A stretch of DNA of 16,287 nucleotides from assembly GCA_947442115.1 (NCBI GenBank), contig CANEVK010000021.1:1-16287 (forward strand), given 5' to 3'. Positions 1-6,253 of the stretch are shown piece after piece. The DNA is from Bacteriovoracaceae bacterium (GTDB taxonomy: Bacteria; Bdellovibrionota; Bacteriovoracia; Bacteriovoracales; Bacteriovoracaceae). Position 1 is the stretch's first letter. Every line of letters begins with the position of its first letter. A program made the position numbers and the translations under genes. The notes under the pieces were generated by a model. It made no database searches, was not told where the DNA came from, and saw only the letters and a program-made list of their open reading frames with translations.

Positions 1-1005
1 TAATAGGATAATGAGGGAAGTGAAAAAGGTGATTAAAACAAATACATAATCCCTCATGAATTTTTGGCAAAAAATCCTTATCCCAAGAAAAACAAACAAC
101 AAGATTGGCGCGTAAATAAAAAAACTAAACCTCATGGATAAAAAATAATCAAATAACCTTAAAGGAACAAAAGAGGCGGAGAACGAAATAAATCCAGGAT
201 CCTCTGGAAGTAGTTTCGCTTCTTTCATAAATGAACCGAACTGAAGTTTATTGGCCATGAGGACTAGGGACAAGATAATAAAAAAAGACAATAAGGAATA
301 AACAATTGATCTCTTACCAATGCTTTCTCTGTAATAAATTAAGTAAACAAACAAGGGTAGATAGACACAAAAATAGAAATCTTTTACGAGAACAAGAAGA
401 CCCAAGAAGAATAAAGACAAATAAAGGAATTTAGGATTCTTGGAATCAAGAAAATCAATGAAAGATTTAAAAAAAACTAAGAATAAAAAAACCTGAAAGA
501 TCTCATAACTCTGCGCTCTCAAATAATTCAATAAATAAGTAGAATACATAACACTTAAAACAAAAATAATTTTTGAGTAAAATAAAGATGAGTATTTTGA
601 CAAAATCTGAAAAAGATAAAAAAAGATGCCTAGTGAAATTAGGATATTGAAAATATTGTGATTAAAGATACTCCCAATCGTTAAACCTAAATAATTACTC
701 GTCTGATTAAAATATTCAGGCACAGCAAACAAAAGTGTGACAAAAAAACCCCACCTATTAAAGTACTTGTTCTTTTCTTGATTCAGATGGAAATATTGCC
801 CATCATTTTTAAGTAATCCCTTATCAATTGGGAATTTATTAATATCAATACCGAAATCATGATTTTTAATAAGATTAATCGCTGAAAGTTTGATTGAAGC
901 GGAATCTCCTCGGTAAAATTCACGTGGCATCATCAAAAAATTGAGCAGACCTGTTAAAATTAAAAAAATGAATAGCTTATAAGACTTTTGAAAGGTTTGG
1001 AGCAT
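1..1005 (-). CDS. Multi-pass membrane protein, probable GT-C type glycosyltransferase (partial, C-terminus beyond window)
   Basis: The minus strand is open without a stop from an ATG at 1005 to the window edge, giving 335 codons; the C-terminus lies outside. Residues 9-25 form an N-terminal membrane helix. A roughly 60-residue non-cytoplasmic loop follows, containing RGDS (32-35) and DGQYF (68-72) before KYFNRWGFFVTLLFAVPEYF (80-99). This helix/loop/helix layout, with an acidic residue just after the first helix and a DG-Y element before the second, resembles the GT-C superfamily (GT39/PMT/ArnT-like), which transfers sugars from lipid-linked donors on the outer face of the inner membrane. Many further hydrophobic stretches follow. 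The canonical DE pair of GT39 is not obvious, so the enzyme assignment is an inference and only the membrane nature is certain. The Shine-Dalgarno is weak (AAAAAG). An in-frame TTG at 1020 is a less likely start. A hairpin lies just upstream. Confidence 0.62.
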   Translation of the reverse strand, partial: MLQTFQKSYKLFIFLILTGLLNFLMMPREFYRGDSASIKLSAINLIKNHDFGIDINKFPIDKGLLKNDGQYFHLNQEKNKYFNRWGFFVTLLFAVPEYFNQTSNYLGLTIGSIFNHNIFNILISLGIFFYLFQILSKYSSLFYSKIIFVLSVMYSTYLLNYLRAQSYEIFQVFLFLVFFKSFIDFLDSKNPKFLYLSLFFLGLLVLVKDFYFCVYLPLFVYLIYYRESIGKRSIVYSLLSFFIILSLVLMANKLQFGSFMKEAKLLPEDPGFISFSASFVPLRLFDYFLSMRFSFFIYAPILLFVFLGIRIFCQKFMRDYVFVLITFFTSLIILL

Positions 1006-1032
1006 ACTTTTTGAAATCAAATTGAAGAAACA

Positions 1033-1057
1033 GGAGGGATGATTAAATCATCCCTCC
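1033..1057 (-). terminator. Hairpin terminator after the subtilisin-like protease gene
   Basis: GGAGGGATGATT (1033-1044) and AATCATCCCTCC (1046-1057) are perfect inverted repeats. On the minus strand the stem begins 10 nt past the protease stop codon and is followed by the T-rich TGTTTCTTCAATTTG. The GC-rich base of the stem fits an intrinsic terminator, but the U tract is interrupted. It also sits only 27 nt before the start of the next gene, so partial read-through or attenuation is possible. Confidence 0.65.
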
Positions 1058-1067
1058 GAAATCAAAA

Positions 1068-2399
1068 TTAACGGAACATTGGTGCAAGAGGAATGGGAGC
1101 GATAACTGGATAAGTTTTAAATGACTTCATCCCAGCTGGCTTATCATTAACCTGAAGCTTAGAGCGATCAATTGCTTCTTTAACCGACATTGTTGAAGAC
1201 ATTTGGGCCGCAACAACGGCTCTTTCAAGATTAACAATCCCACCAGTTAATACTTTCTCAGCTAAAAAGTTCTTAAGATCAACTGTTCCCATAAGAATCT
1301 TTTTAATTTCGACTGGTTTTAACTTTGGATTGGCCTCTTTAATTTTTGCAGCAACATTGGCCACAAAAGGAGCGGCTTGAGATGTTCCAGAAACTTTTAA
1401 GTAATCATTTCCTGGGATCGCTGAATCAATAAGCATTCCTGGAGCTGCGATATCAACCATTTTTGTTCCAAAGTTTGAAAATGGAGCAAAAAATTCATTT
1501 TTATAAGTCGCACCGACAGTAATCACGTTATCAGCTTTGATATTTGCTGGAGAAGTTCCAAACTCATCATTCGAAAGTCCGTCATTACCGGCAGCGAATA
1601 CAAAAAGTGTATCAGGCGCAGCTGTTACGAATTTTTGACCTTCAGTGAGAAGAGAATTGATGAAAAGTTTTGCTGCACGATTAGAATCTTCTTCTGTTGG
1701 CTTTTTGAAGAAAACTAAACGGTAAGCATTATCTGAAATCATTTTTGCTTGCTTAAAGCCAGTCCCAAATGAGCCGTTGGCCACATCTGCTTTATGGAAA
1801 GCGGCGAATTTAGCAATATCTGTCAAAAGCTTCATTTGCTGAGAAGCAAGTGCAAGAAAAGCTTTCTCAAGAAGTTGCCATCTATCAGCTGTCATTGATT
1901 TATTATTTTGAAGGCCTTCAAAGAATGGCTTCACTTCTGTTGGAATAAGCTTAATGCCCATAGCTTCATTCTTCGAGTCACGAATTGAAATTCCTGCTAC
2001 GTGGGTTCCATGAACAAAATTACCAAACTTACCCATCTCTTTGATGAAATTTGCATCTTTAACTTTTTCTCTCATCCAAGTGATCTCAGTTTCAGTCGCC
2101 TGACCTAAGAAGTACTTGCCTTGAATATCGAAATATTTCTTACAATCAGCTGAAAAAGTCCCGAGATATTTATAATCGATGATCTTGCCATTTTGCTCCG
2201 CAAAATTCCAGCCATGAACATCATCTTGATAACCATTTCCATCTTCATCACGGTTATCTTCAATTTCATTAGAATTAGTCCAAAGATTTGGAGTAATCAT
2301 TTCATGCTTGTAATCAAGACCAGAGTCAATAACAGCAATTTTAGCTGCATGTGCAGTAGACAATACAGCAAGAGTGGCGAGGGCCAAAGGTAATTTCAT
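1068..2399 (-). CDS. Secreted subtilisin-like serine peptidase (S8 family)
   Basis: An exported endopeptidase of the subtilase family, 443 residues from the chosen start. The ATG at 2399 has AAGGAGA seven nucleotides upstream and opens a clean signal peptide (MKLPLALATLAVLSTAHA). An in-frame ATG at 2414 would swallow the ribosome binding site and is rejected. The catalytic set is complete: Asp25 in AVIDSG, His130 in HGTHVAG, oxyanion Asn272 in AAGNDG, Ser340 in SGTSQAAP. An acidic, probably calcium-binding DNRDEDGNGYQDD segment lies between Asp and His. Two things are odd. There is no room for an I9-type propeptide, because Asp25 follows the predicted cleavage site by about seven residues. 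The Asp-His and His-Asn spacings (105 and 142 residues) are much longer than in subtilisin, reflecting insertions. It is flanked by hairpins on both sides and so is probably monocistronic. Family certain; substrate unknown. Confidence 0.93.
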   Translation of the reverse strand: MKLPLALATLAVLSTAHAAKIAVIDSGLDYKHEMITPNLWTNSNEIEDNRDEDGNGYQDDVHGWNFAEQNGKIIDYKYLGTFSADCKKYFDIQGKYFLGQATETEITWMREKVKDANFIKEMGKFGNFVHGTHVAGISIRDSKNEAMGIKLIPTEVKPFFEGLQNNKSMTADRWQLLEKAFLALASQQMKLLTDIAKFAAFHKADVANGSFGTGFKQAKMISDNAYRLVFFKKPTEEDSNRAAKLFINSLLTEGQKFVTAAPDTLFVFAAGNDGLSNDEFGTSPANIKADNVITVGATYKNEFFAPFSNFGTKMVDIAAPGMLIDSAIPGNDYLKVSGTSQAAPFVANVAAKIKEANPKLKPVEIKKILMGTVDLKNFLAEKVLTGGIVNLERAVVAAQMSSTMSVKEAIDRSKLQVNDKPAGMKSFKTYPVIAPIPLAPMFR

Positions 2400-2403
2400 A
2401 AGA

Positions 2404-2410
2404 TCTCCTT
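2404..2410 (-). promoter_or_regulatory. Ribosome binding site fixing the S8 peptidase start
   Basis: AAGGAGA on the minus strand, 4-10 nt upstream of the ATG at 2399. It is the strongest Shine-Dalgarno on this side of the window. It decides against the longer in-frame start at 2414, whose codons would overlap it. Confidence 0.75.
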
Positions 2411-2431
2411 CCATGACAATTAAGTGGGTTG

Positions 2432-2461
2432 ATTGTCTCTAAAACTCAAAGGTGTCGTCAA
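2432..2461 (-). promoter_or_regulatory. Putative sigma-70 promoter for the S8 peptidase gene
   Basis: On the minus strand TTGACG (2456-2461) is followed by an 18-nt spacer and GACAAT (2432-2437). It lies between the upstream terminator and the start codon, leaving a leader of about 25 nt. The -35 matches consensus at five of six positions and the -10 at four of six. Read by eye only. Confidence 0.4.
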
Positions 2462-2465
2462 AGGG

Positions 2466-2498
2466 AATAAAATAAAAAACCCCTCAAGTGAGGGGTTT
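2466..2498 (-). terminator. Strong intrinsic terminator after the trypsin-like protease gene
   Basis: AAACCCCTCA (2477-2486) and TGAGGGGTTT (2489-2498) form a 10-bp stem. Read on the minus strand, the hairpin is followed by TTTTTTATTTTATT, a near-ideal U tract. It begins about 30 nt after the stop codon at 2530. It separates this gene from the subtilisin-like gene, whose own putative promoter starts just beyond it. Confidence 0.9.
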
Positions 2499-2529
2499 GT
2501 AAGAGAAAATGATAAAAGATTTATAAAAA

Positions 2530-3396
2530 TTACAGGCCTGAGACATTCCTAATGTAAGTAACATCCTCACCACGGCATCCATCGGCCGGACATACATTAG
2601 AAACTTGGCATCCAAGCGCCGAATTCAGAACATAGTCTGTTTCACCACGAACGAGGATCCCCTCAACTTCTTCTGTTTCAACATTGAAAACAGCAGACCC
2701 AGAGTTTCCACCATAGGTATCAAGGTTTGCCACAAAAAACTTGCCCTGAAGAGAGCGTACATTAGCTCCATCGGCTATTTTTGTTGGAAGACCAGTCGGG
2801 TGACCAATAACGACCAATGAAGCCCCTTTCTCAATCTTGCCAGACTTTCTTAACTTTAGTGGCTGACGATCCAAGACCTTGCGATCCAATTCAATAAAGG
2901 CGTAGTCATCTTTTGTCACACTATCAAGAGAGCGAGAAATAATTTTTTTACAAGAATACACAGAAGTTTTTGGAACATTAACTGAAGACTGTTCAGAAAA
3001 ATCAACACGGTAGTCAAAAACCCATTTAAAATTCATACAGTCCGCTTCGGATCTAATACAATGTCCGGCCGTAACGATCTTATCTTCAGCAACTAAAAAT
3101 CCTGAACAATTAGCAGCAGAAATTTGTTGAGAAAATCTTTCTTTTGAACAAATCCCTCTCTGCTGAAGAGTGGAGGCGGTGATTTCGATTTCATTATTAG
3201 TGAGCAGTTTAAGATTGCTCCCTTTAATCATTGCCGCAGTTGACTTGGATAATTCAATAAAAGAGGCATTAGATGATTCAAAAACATCCTTACGATTATC
3301 CTCACCATAAATCACATCTACCTGATTAGATCCGGCCATCAAAGAACCGCAGAGAAAGAGAATTGCAACGGGAATTAGTTTGTGGGTCATTTTCAT
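2530..3396 (-). CDS. Secreted trypsin/V8-like serine peptidase (S1 fold)
   Basis: A 288-residue exported serine endopeptidase of the chymotrypsin fold. The N-terminus has basic residues and a hydrophobic core (residues 7-20), with likely signal peptidase cleavage after LMA at about 21. The triad is visible: His112 in VTAGHC, Asp164 in DDYAFIEL, Ser232 in GNSGS. The TYGGNSGSAVF context and the VIGHPTGLP segment resemble the V8/glutamyl-endopeptidase-like and HtrA-like bacterial branch more than pancreatic trypsin. About 75 residues lie between the signal peptide and the protease core and may act as a propeptide. There are several cysteines (83, 97, 113, 120, 149, and 263, 269, 274 near the C-terminus), which suits a disulfide-stabilised extracellular or periplasmic protein. 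The start at 3396 has AAAAGGA six nucleotides upstream; a second ATG two codons on is spaced less well. It ends in its own terminator. Confidence 0.9.
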   Translation of the reverse strand: MKMTHKLIPVAILFLCGSLMAGSNQVDVIYGEDNRKDVFESSNASFIELSKSTAAMIKGSNLKLLTNNEIEITASTLQQRGICSKERFSQQISAANCSGFLVAEDKIVTAGHCIRSEADCMNFKWVFDYRVDFSEQSSVNVPKTSVYSCKKIISRSLDSVTKDDYAFIELDRKVLDRQPLKLRKSGKIEKGASLVVIGHPTGLPTKIADGANVRSLQGKFFVANLDTYGGNSGSAVFNVETEEVEGILVRGETDYVLNSALGCQVSNVCPADGCRGEDVTYIRNVSGL

Positions 3397-3485
3397 CGGA
3401 AATCCTTTTCCAAAAAGTGAAAATAGTAAAAGAAACTCAATAGGATTGTTTCAAAAACAGATGAGATCCGTAAACTTAAAGTTTC

Positions 3486-3878
3486 TTACAAATTTTGTTC
3501 AGAAATAGAAATGTTACGGCCTAATTCAATAGCTGCAAAACGCCAAACCCGACCATCGGGATCAAGTAGTCGACATAAATCATCTGCAACATCTAACAAG
3601 AGAAAGCGTGAAGGTCCTTTACGGTAGTAAAAAAAAGAGACCTTGTGCTTAAGGGCCTCATACTCTAGAGCACTAAGAGAAAACTCAATACAGCTTGTCG
3701 CCTGATTACCTTGAACTGGAGCTTTTTTAATTTCAAGCCATGTTTGATTCAAATCTAAGCGCATGGATATATCTGTCAATTCTTGAAGCTCGAGCTCTAA
3801 GACCTCAGTTAAAAAACTAAGGTAATCCTCGAAATAAAGTGTTTCTAAACTTAGTCCACAAAGCTTCATAAAAGTCAT
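3486..3878 (-). CDS. Small glyoxalase/VOC-fold-like protein
   Basis: A 130-residue soluble protein without signal peptide. Residues 5-30 read as the strand-helix opening of a vicinal oxygen chelate (glyoxalase/bleomycin-resistance) module. Residues 101-114 (LCRLLDPDGRVWRF) match the closing strand and DPDG turn of that fold. The usual metal-binding His near the first strand and a clear Glu partner are not evident, so a metal-free binding or scaffolding role is as likely as an enzyme. It begins 36 nt after the histidine kinase stop with no terminator between, so it probably shares that transcript. The ribosome binding site is weak. A second ATG three codons downstream is an equally possible start. 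Fold assignment is moderate; no function can be assigned. Confidence 0.6.
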   Translation of the reverse strand: MTFMKLCGLSLETLYFEDYLSFLTEVLELELQELTDISMRLDLNQTWLEIKKAPVQGNQATSCIEFSLSALEYEALKHKVSFFYYRKGPSRFLLLDVADDLCRLLDPDGRVWRFAAIELGRNISISEQNL

Positions 3879-3914
3879 TTTAGCTATCTTAAATGAAGTG
3901 TGAAAAGAAAAATA

Positions 3915-4640
3915 TTAGGCGCGAGTCAGTTTTAATATAAAGGTCGTCTGGGGTGAAGAAGAATCAAACACCAGTGACCCTCCCATCTCTTCCATCAGGC
4001 CCTTAGCGAGATAAAGACTTAAACCAGCAGCATCTGGGCGAGTTGAATTAAAAGGTGAAAAAAGATTTTTTTGAACTTCCGGATTAAGTCCCCTTCCAGA
4101 ATCTCTCACTTTAATCAAGACGTGATCATCCACAAAATCAAAGTTGATCCAGACATTTCTTTGATCCTCTGGAAGTTTAGTGAGTTCCTCAAGACAATTA
4201 AATATCAGTGACATGAGCGTAAAGCTTACAGTGCTGTAATTAGCGACAACATTGAGATCTTCGGGTATGTCTTGAATCTCAAGCTGGAGAAGTGACTTTC
4301 TCATTTTTTCAGTACACAAACTCAAGACTTCTTCGAAGATTATCTTTAAACTTTGATTTGTTATTTCACTCTGCTTGGCCGCCTTAGAAACTTTTCTCAT
4401 GGCCTCAATGATCTTAGAAACTCTTTGGGCCATTTCATTAATTTTTGAAATTGATTTTGTAAGCATCGCCGGGTCAACAGGACCTTCTTGAATTTGACTT
4501 AGTAGAATTTCCGCTCTCCCAATAATTACAGCGATGGGATTATTAACTTCATGAGCGATCCCTGGCGCCATATCGCCTAAAAGGGCCAGCTTTGACATCT
4601 TAATCATGGCCTCTTTTAAAGCATCCTGCTCACTCTTCAT
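3915..4640 (-). CDS. Soluble sensor histidine kinase
   Basis: A cytoplasmic histidine kinase of 241 residues, with no membrane segment and no recognisable sensor domain. The dimerisation/phosphoacceptor helix carries GIAHEVNNP with His30. The ATPase domain has the N-box Asn148 (LIFNCLEEL), the G1 box DSGRGL (180-185), an F-box LFSPF (193-197) and a final MGGSL segment. The G2 box is degenerate: AAGLSL (204-209), where GTGLGL is usual. The start at 4640 is preferred because AGAAGG lies seven nucleotides upstream and it follows the response regulator stop by 2 nt. An in-frame ATG at 4676 would give 253 residues and overlap that gene by 34 nt. The coupling suggests the kinase phosphorylates the adjacent regulator. 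With no sensor domain of its own, the signal may come from the regulator's nucleotide-binding domain or from another partner. Confidence 0.88.
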   Translation of the reverse strand: MKSEQDALKEAMIKMSKLALLGDMAPGIAHEVNNPIAVIIGRAEILLSQIQEGPVDPAMLTKSISKINEMAQRVSKIIEAMRKVSKAAKQSEITNQSLKIIFEEVLSLCTEKMRKSLLQLEIQDIPEDLNVVANYSTVSFTLMSLIFNCLEELTKLPEDQRNVWINFDFVDDHVLIKVRDSGRGLNPEVQKNLFSPFNSTRPDAAGLSLYLAKGLMEEMGGSLVFDSSSPQTTFILKLTRA

Positions 4641-4642
4641 CC

Positions 4643-5440
4643 CTAAACCTTCTTCGCTCTTTCTTCTACTAACCATTTAGTTGTATCTTCTAATCGATTA
4701 GAAACTGTTTCAAAAAGTATCTTAAACCACTTGGGTTGGGCGGCAAAATGAGACTCAAACTTTTCTTTGGGAATGGTAATAACTAAACTTTCTTCTAAGG
4801 CGACAGCAGATGCGGAACGTCGTTTATGAAGAAGAACACCCACTTCCCCAATCATTTCTCCGGCCTTGATGGTAGTAATCAGAATCTCTTCCCCACTTTC
4901 ACTTTTTTTCACAATTTTAAGACATCCCTCTTTAACAAAAAAAAGATCCGTACTCAAATCTCCCTCTTTCATCAAATACTCACCTGGCTTAAGACTCAAA
5001 AGATTACCAGTGGCCGCTTGAGCATCAGTCTTTTTCTCAAGCAAGCCCATGACCTTTTCCATCACTTGCTTGGGCGTAAATGGTTTACTTAAGACTTCAA
5101 TATGACCCAACACCTCAAGCTCAACTCGATAGTCCTCTATGGCCGCACTAATAAGAATGATAGGCGTCGGTTTCATCGAAGCGCCCGCCTTCATCATTTT
5201 CTGAGCTTCAGTTGCCTGAATGTACTGAACAAACTTAATACCATCTTTTTTAGGCATTTTTATGTCTGTCAAAATGATATCAAACATTTCATTGCTAAAT
5301 TTAAATGTGGCATCTAACCCATCACAGGCCGTAATAACTTTAAAATTTGCTGCTTCGAAAATATCAGTTAAAACTTCCAGTAAATCTTTATCATCATCTA
5401 CAATAAGAGCTTTATATTTTGGTTTTTTAGGGACTTCCAT
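4643..5440 (-). CDS. Response regulator with cyclic-nucleotide-binding output domain
   Basis: A 265-residue two-domain cytoplasmic protein. Residues 9-135 are a CheY-like receiver with acidic pocket Asp15-17, phosphoacceptor Asp59 (ILTDIKMP), Ser98 and Lys119 (LSKPF). Residues 145-240 are a Crp/cNMP-binding beta-roll containing a phosphate-binding cassette: GEMIGEVG (194-201), then Arg208-Ser209-Ala210. The Glu-to-Arg spacing of nine matches cyclic-nucleotide-binding cassettes. Residues 240-265 are helical, but there is no winged-helix DNA-binding domain, so this is not a Crp-type transcription factor. A receiver joined to a cNMP sensor suggests integration of phosphorylation with a second-messenger signal, perhaps through the kinase encoded 2 nt downstream. 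The start at 5440 has AAAAGGA seven nucleotides upstream. It begins 60 nt after folP, with no terminator seen. Confidence 0.9.
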   Translation of the reverse strand: MEVPKKPKYKALIVDDDKDLLEVLTDIFEAANFKVITACDGLDATFKFSNEMFDIILTDIKMPKKDGIKFVQYIQATEAQKMMKAGASMKPTPIILISAAIEDYRVELEVLGHIEVLSKPFTPKQVMEKVMGLLEKKTDAQAATGNLLSLKPGEYLMKEGDLSTDLFFVKEGCLKIVKKSESGEEILITTIKAGEMIGEVGVLLHKRRSASAVALEESLVITIPKEKFESHFAAQPKWFKILFETVSNRLEDTTKWLVEERAKKV

Positions 5441-5500
5441 AACGATTCCTTTTAAGAAATTTTAAACCACTTTCTGATTTGGACCCAGAGAAACATCAAT

Positions 5501-6253
5501 TTAAATGAGTTCTGGCCTATGACTTCGGACCCACAGCTCACCTTCGAAGCCTGAAAGTGCTTTTTCGAGAACAACCTGATGGATATCATCAAGTTTTTCA
5601 TTTTCAGACGTTCCAAATTTTTTTCGCAAGAATGACTTTCGAGAGAAACCCAACAACCATCGATCGTGTCCAACTTGGCGAGCTAGCTCTCCAAAATGAT
5701 CTATAATCCACCAATTTTGCTCATATGTTTTAGAAAAACCTAAGCAAGGGTCAAAGATAATTTGAGGATGTTTTTTTTGAATAAAATAATCCATCAATTC
5801 AAGTTCTGGCCGACAATGATCCATGTGCCTTCCTGCAAGGCTTCTTTGAGGGGCCAGGTTATGGCAAAAAACATAGTCATGACCAGATTTTAGAAACTCT
5901 TGAACATACTCATCAAACTTTCCTGAGACATCATTCCAGATGAGTTTTTGAGAAAGCTTATGATCCTTAAAGTACTTTAAAATTTCAAAAATCGTCTCTG
6001 GATGATAGCTATCAACACTGAGAGTGGTTTTAATCTCTTTAAAATGGGGCAGGACTAATTGCCACCTCTGCCACTCTGTTTGAAAATCAATAGAGGAATT
6101 CATGGGGGCGGTAGACTCGGCCCCAATATCAATGACTTCAAATTGACTGAGAAATTGTAATCTAGATTGAATTTGATCGGGGTTAAAAAATTCTCCCCCA
6201 TCAGAAAAAGAATTGGGGGTCACATTAAGGACCCCCATTCTAAAAAGTTTCAT
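5501..6253 (-). CDS. folP: Dihydropteroate synthase
   Basis: Condenses 6-hydroxymethyl-dihydropterin pyrophosphate with p-aminobenzoate in folate synthesis; cytoplasmic TIM barrel. Conserved elements in order: GVLNVTPNSFSDGG (7-20), IDIGAESTAP (41-50), LSVDSYHPE (78-86), WNDVSG (106-111), FDPCLGFSKT (167-176), GFSRKSFL (202-209) and a terminal VRSH (242-245). Pterin-pocket Asp168 and Lys206, and the C-terminal Arg/His pair (243, 245), are kept. Departures from the usual consensus are Asn14 for Asp in loop 1, Ala49 for Arg in the ESTRPG loop, and Arg for Asp after the final His. At 250 residues it is shorter than the usual 270-280. The ATG directly abuts the ftsH stop with no good Shine-Dalgarno, implying translational coupling. 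Identity is confident; wild-type substrate handling is less so. Confidence 0.93.
   Translation of the reverse strand: MKLFRMGVLNVTPNSFSDGGEFFNPDQIQSRLQFLSQFEVIDIGAESTAPMNSSIDFQTEWQRWQLVLPHFKEIKTTLSVDSYHPETIFEILKYFKDHKLSQKLIWNDVSGKFDEYVQEFLKSGHDYVFCHNLAPQRSLAGRHMDHCRPELELMDYFIQKKHPQIIFDPCLGFSKTYEQNWWIIDHFGELARQVGHDRWLLGFSRKSFLRKKFGTSENEKLDDIHQVVLEKALSGFEGELWVRSHRPELI

Noticed and set aside
2530..3396. Cys16 in LFLC as a lipoprotein attachment site for the trypsin-like protease.
   Set aside because: The residue before Cys is Leu, not Gly/Ala/Ser, and a normal signal peptidase I site lies a few residues later.
3397..3485. AAACTTTAAGTTT just after the glyoxalase-like gene as a terminator.
   Set aside because: The stem is short, all but one pair per arm are A-T, and no U tract follows.
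4826..5465. Open frames on the plus strand opposite the response regulator.
   Set aside because: They lie fully inside a well-supported gene on the other strand, have no ribosome binding sites and show no family features.
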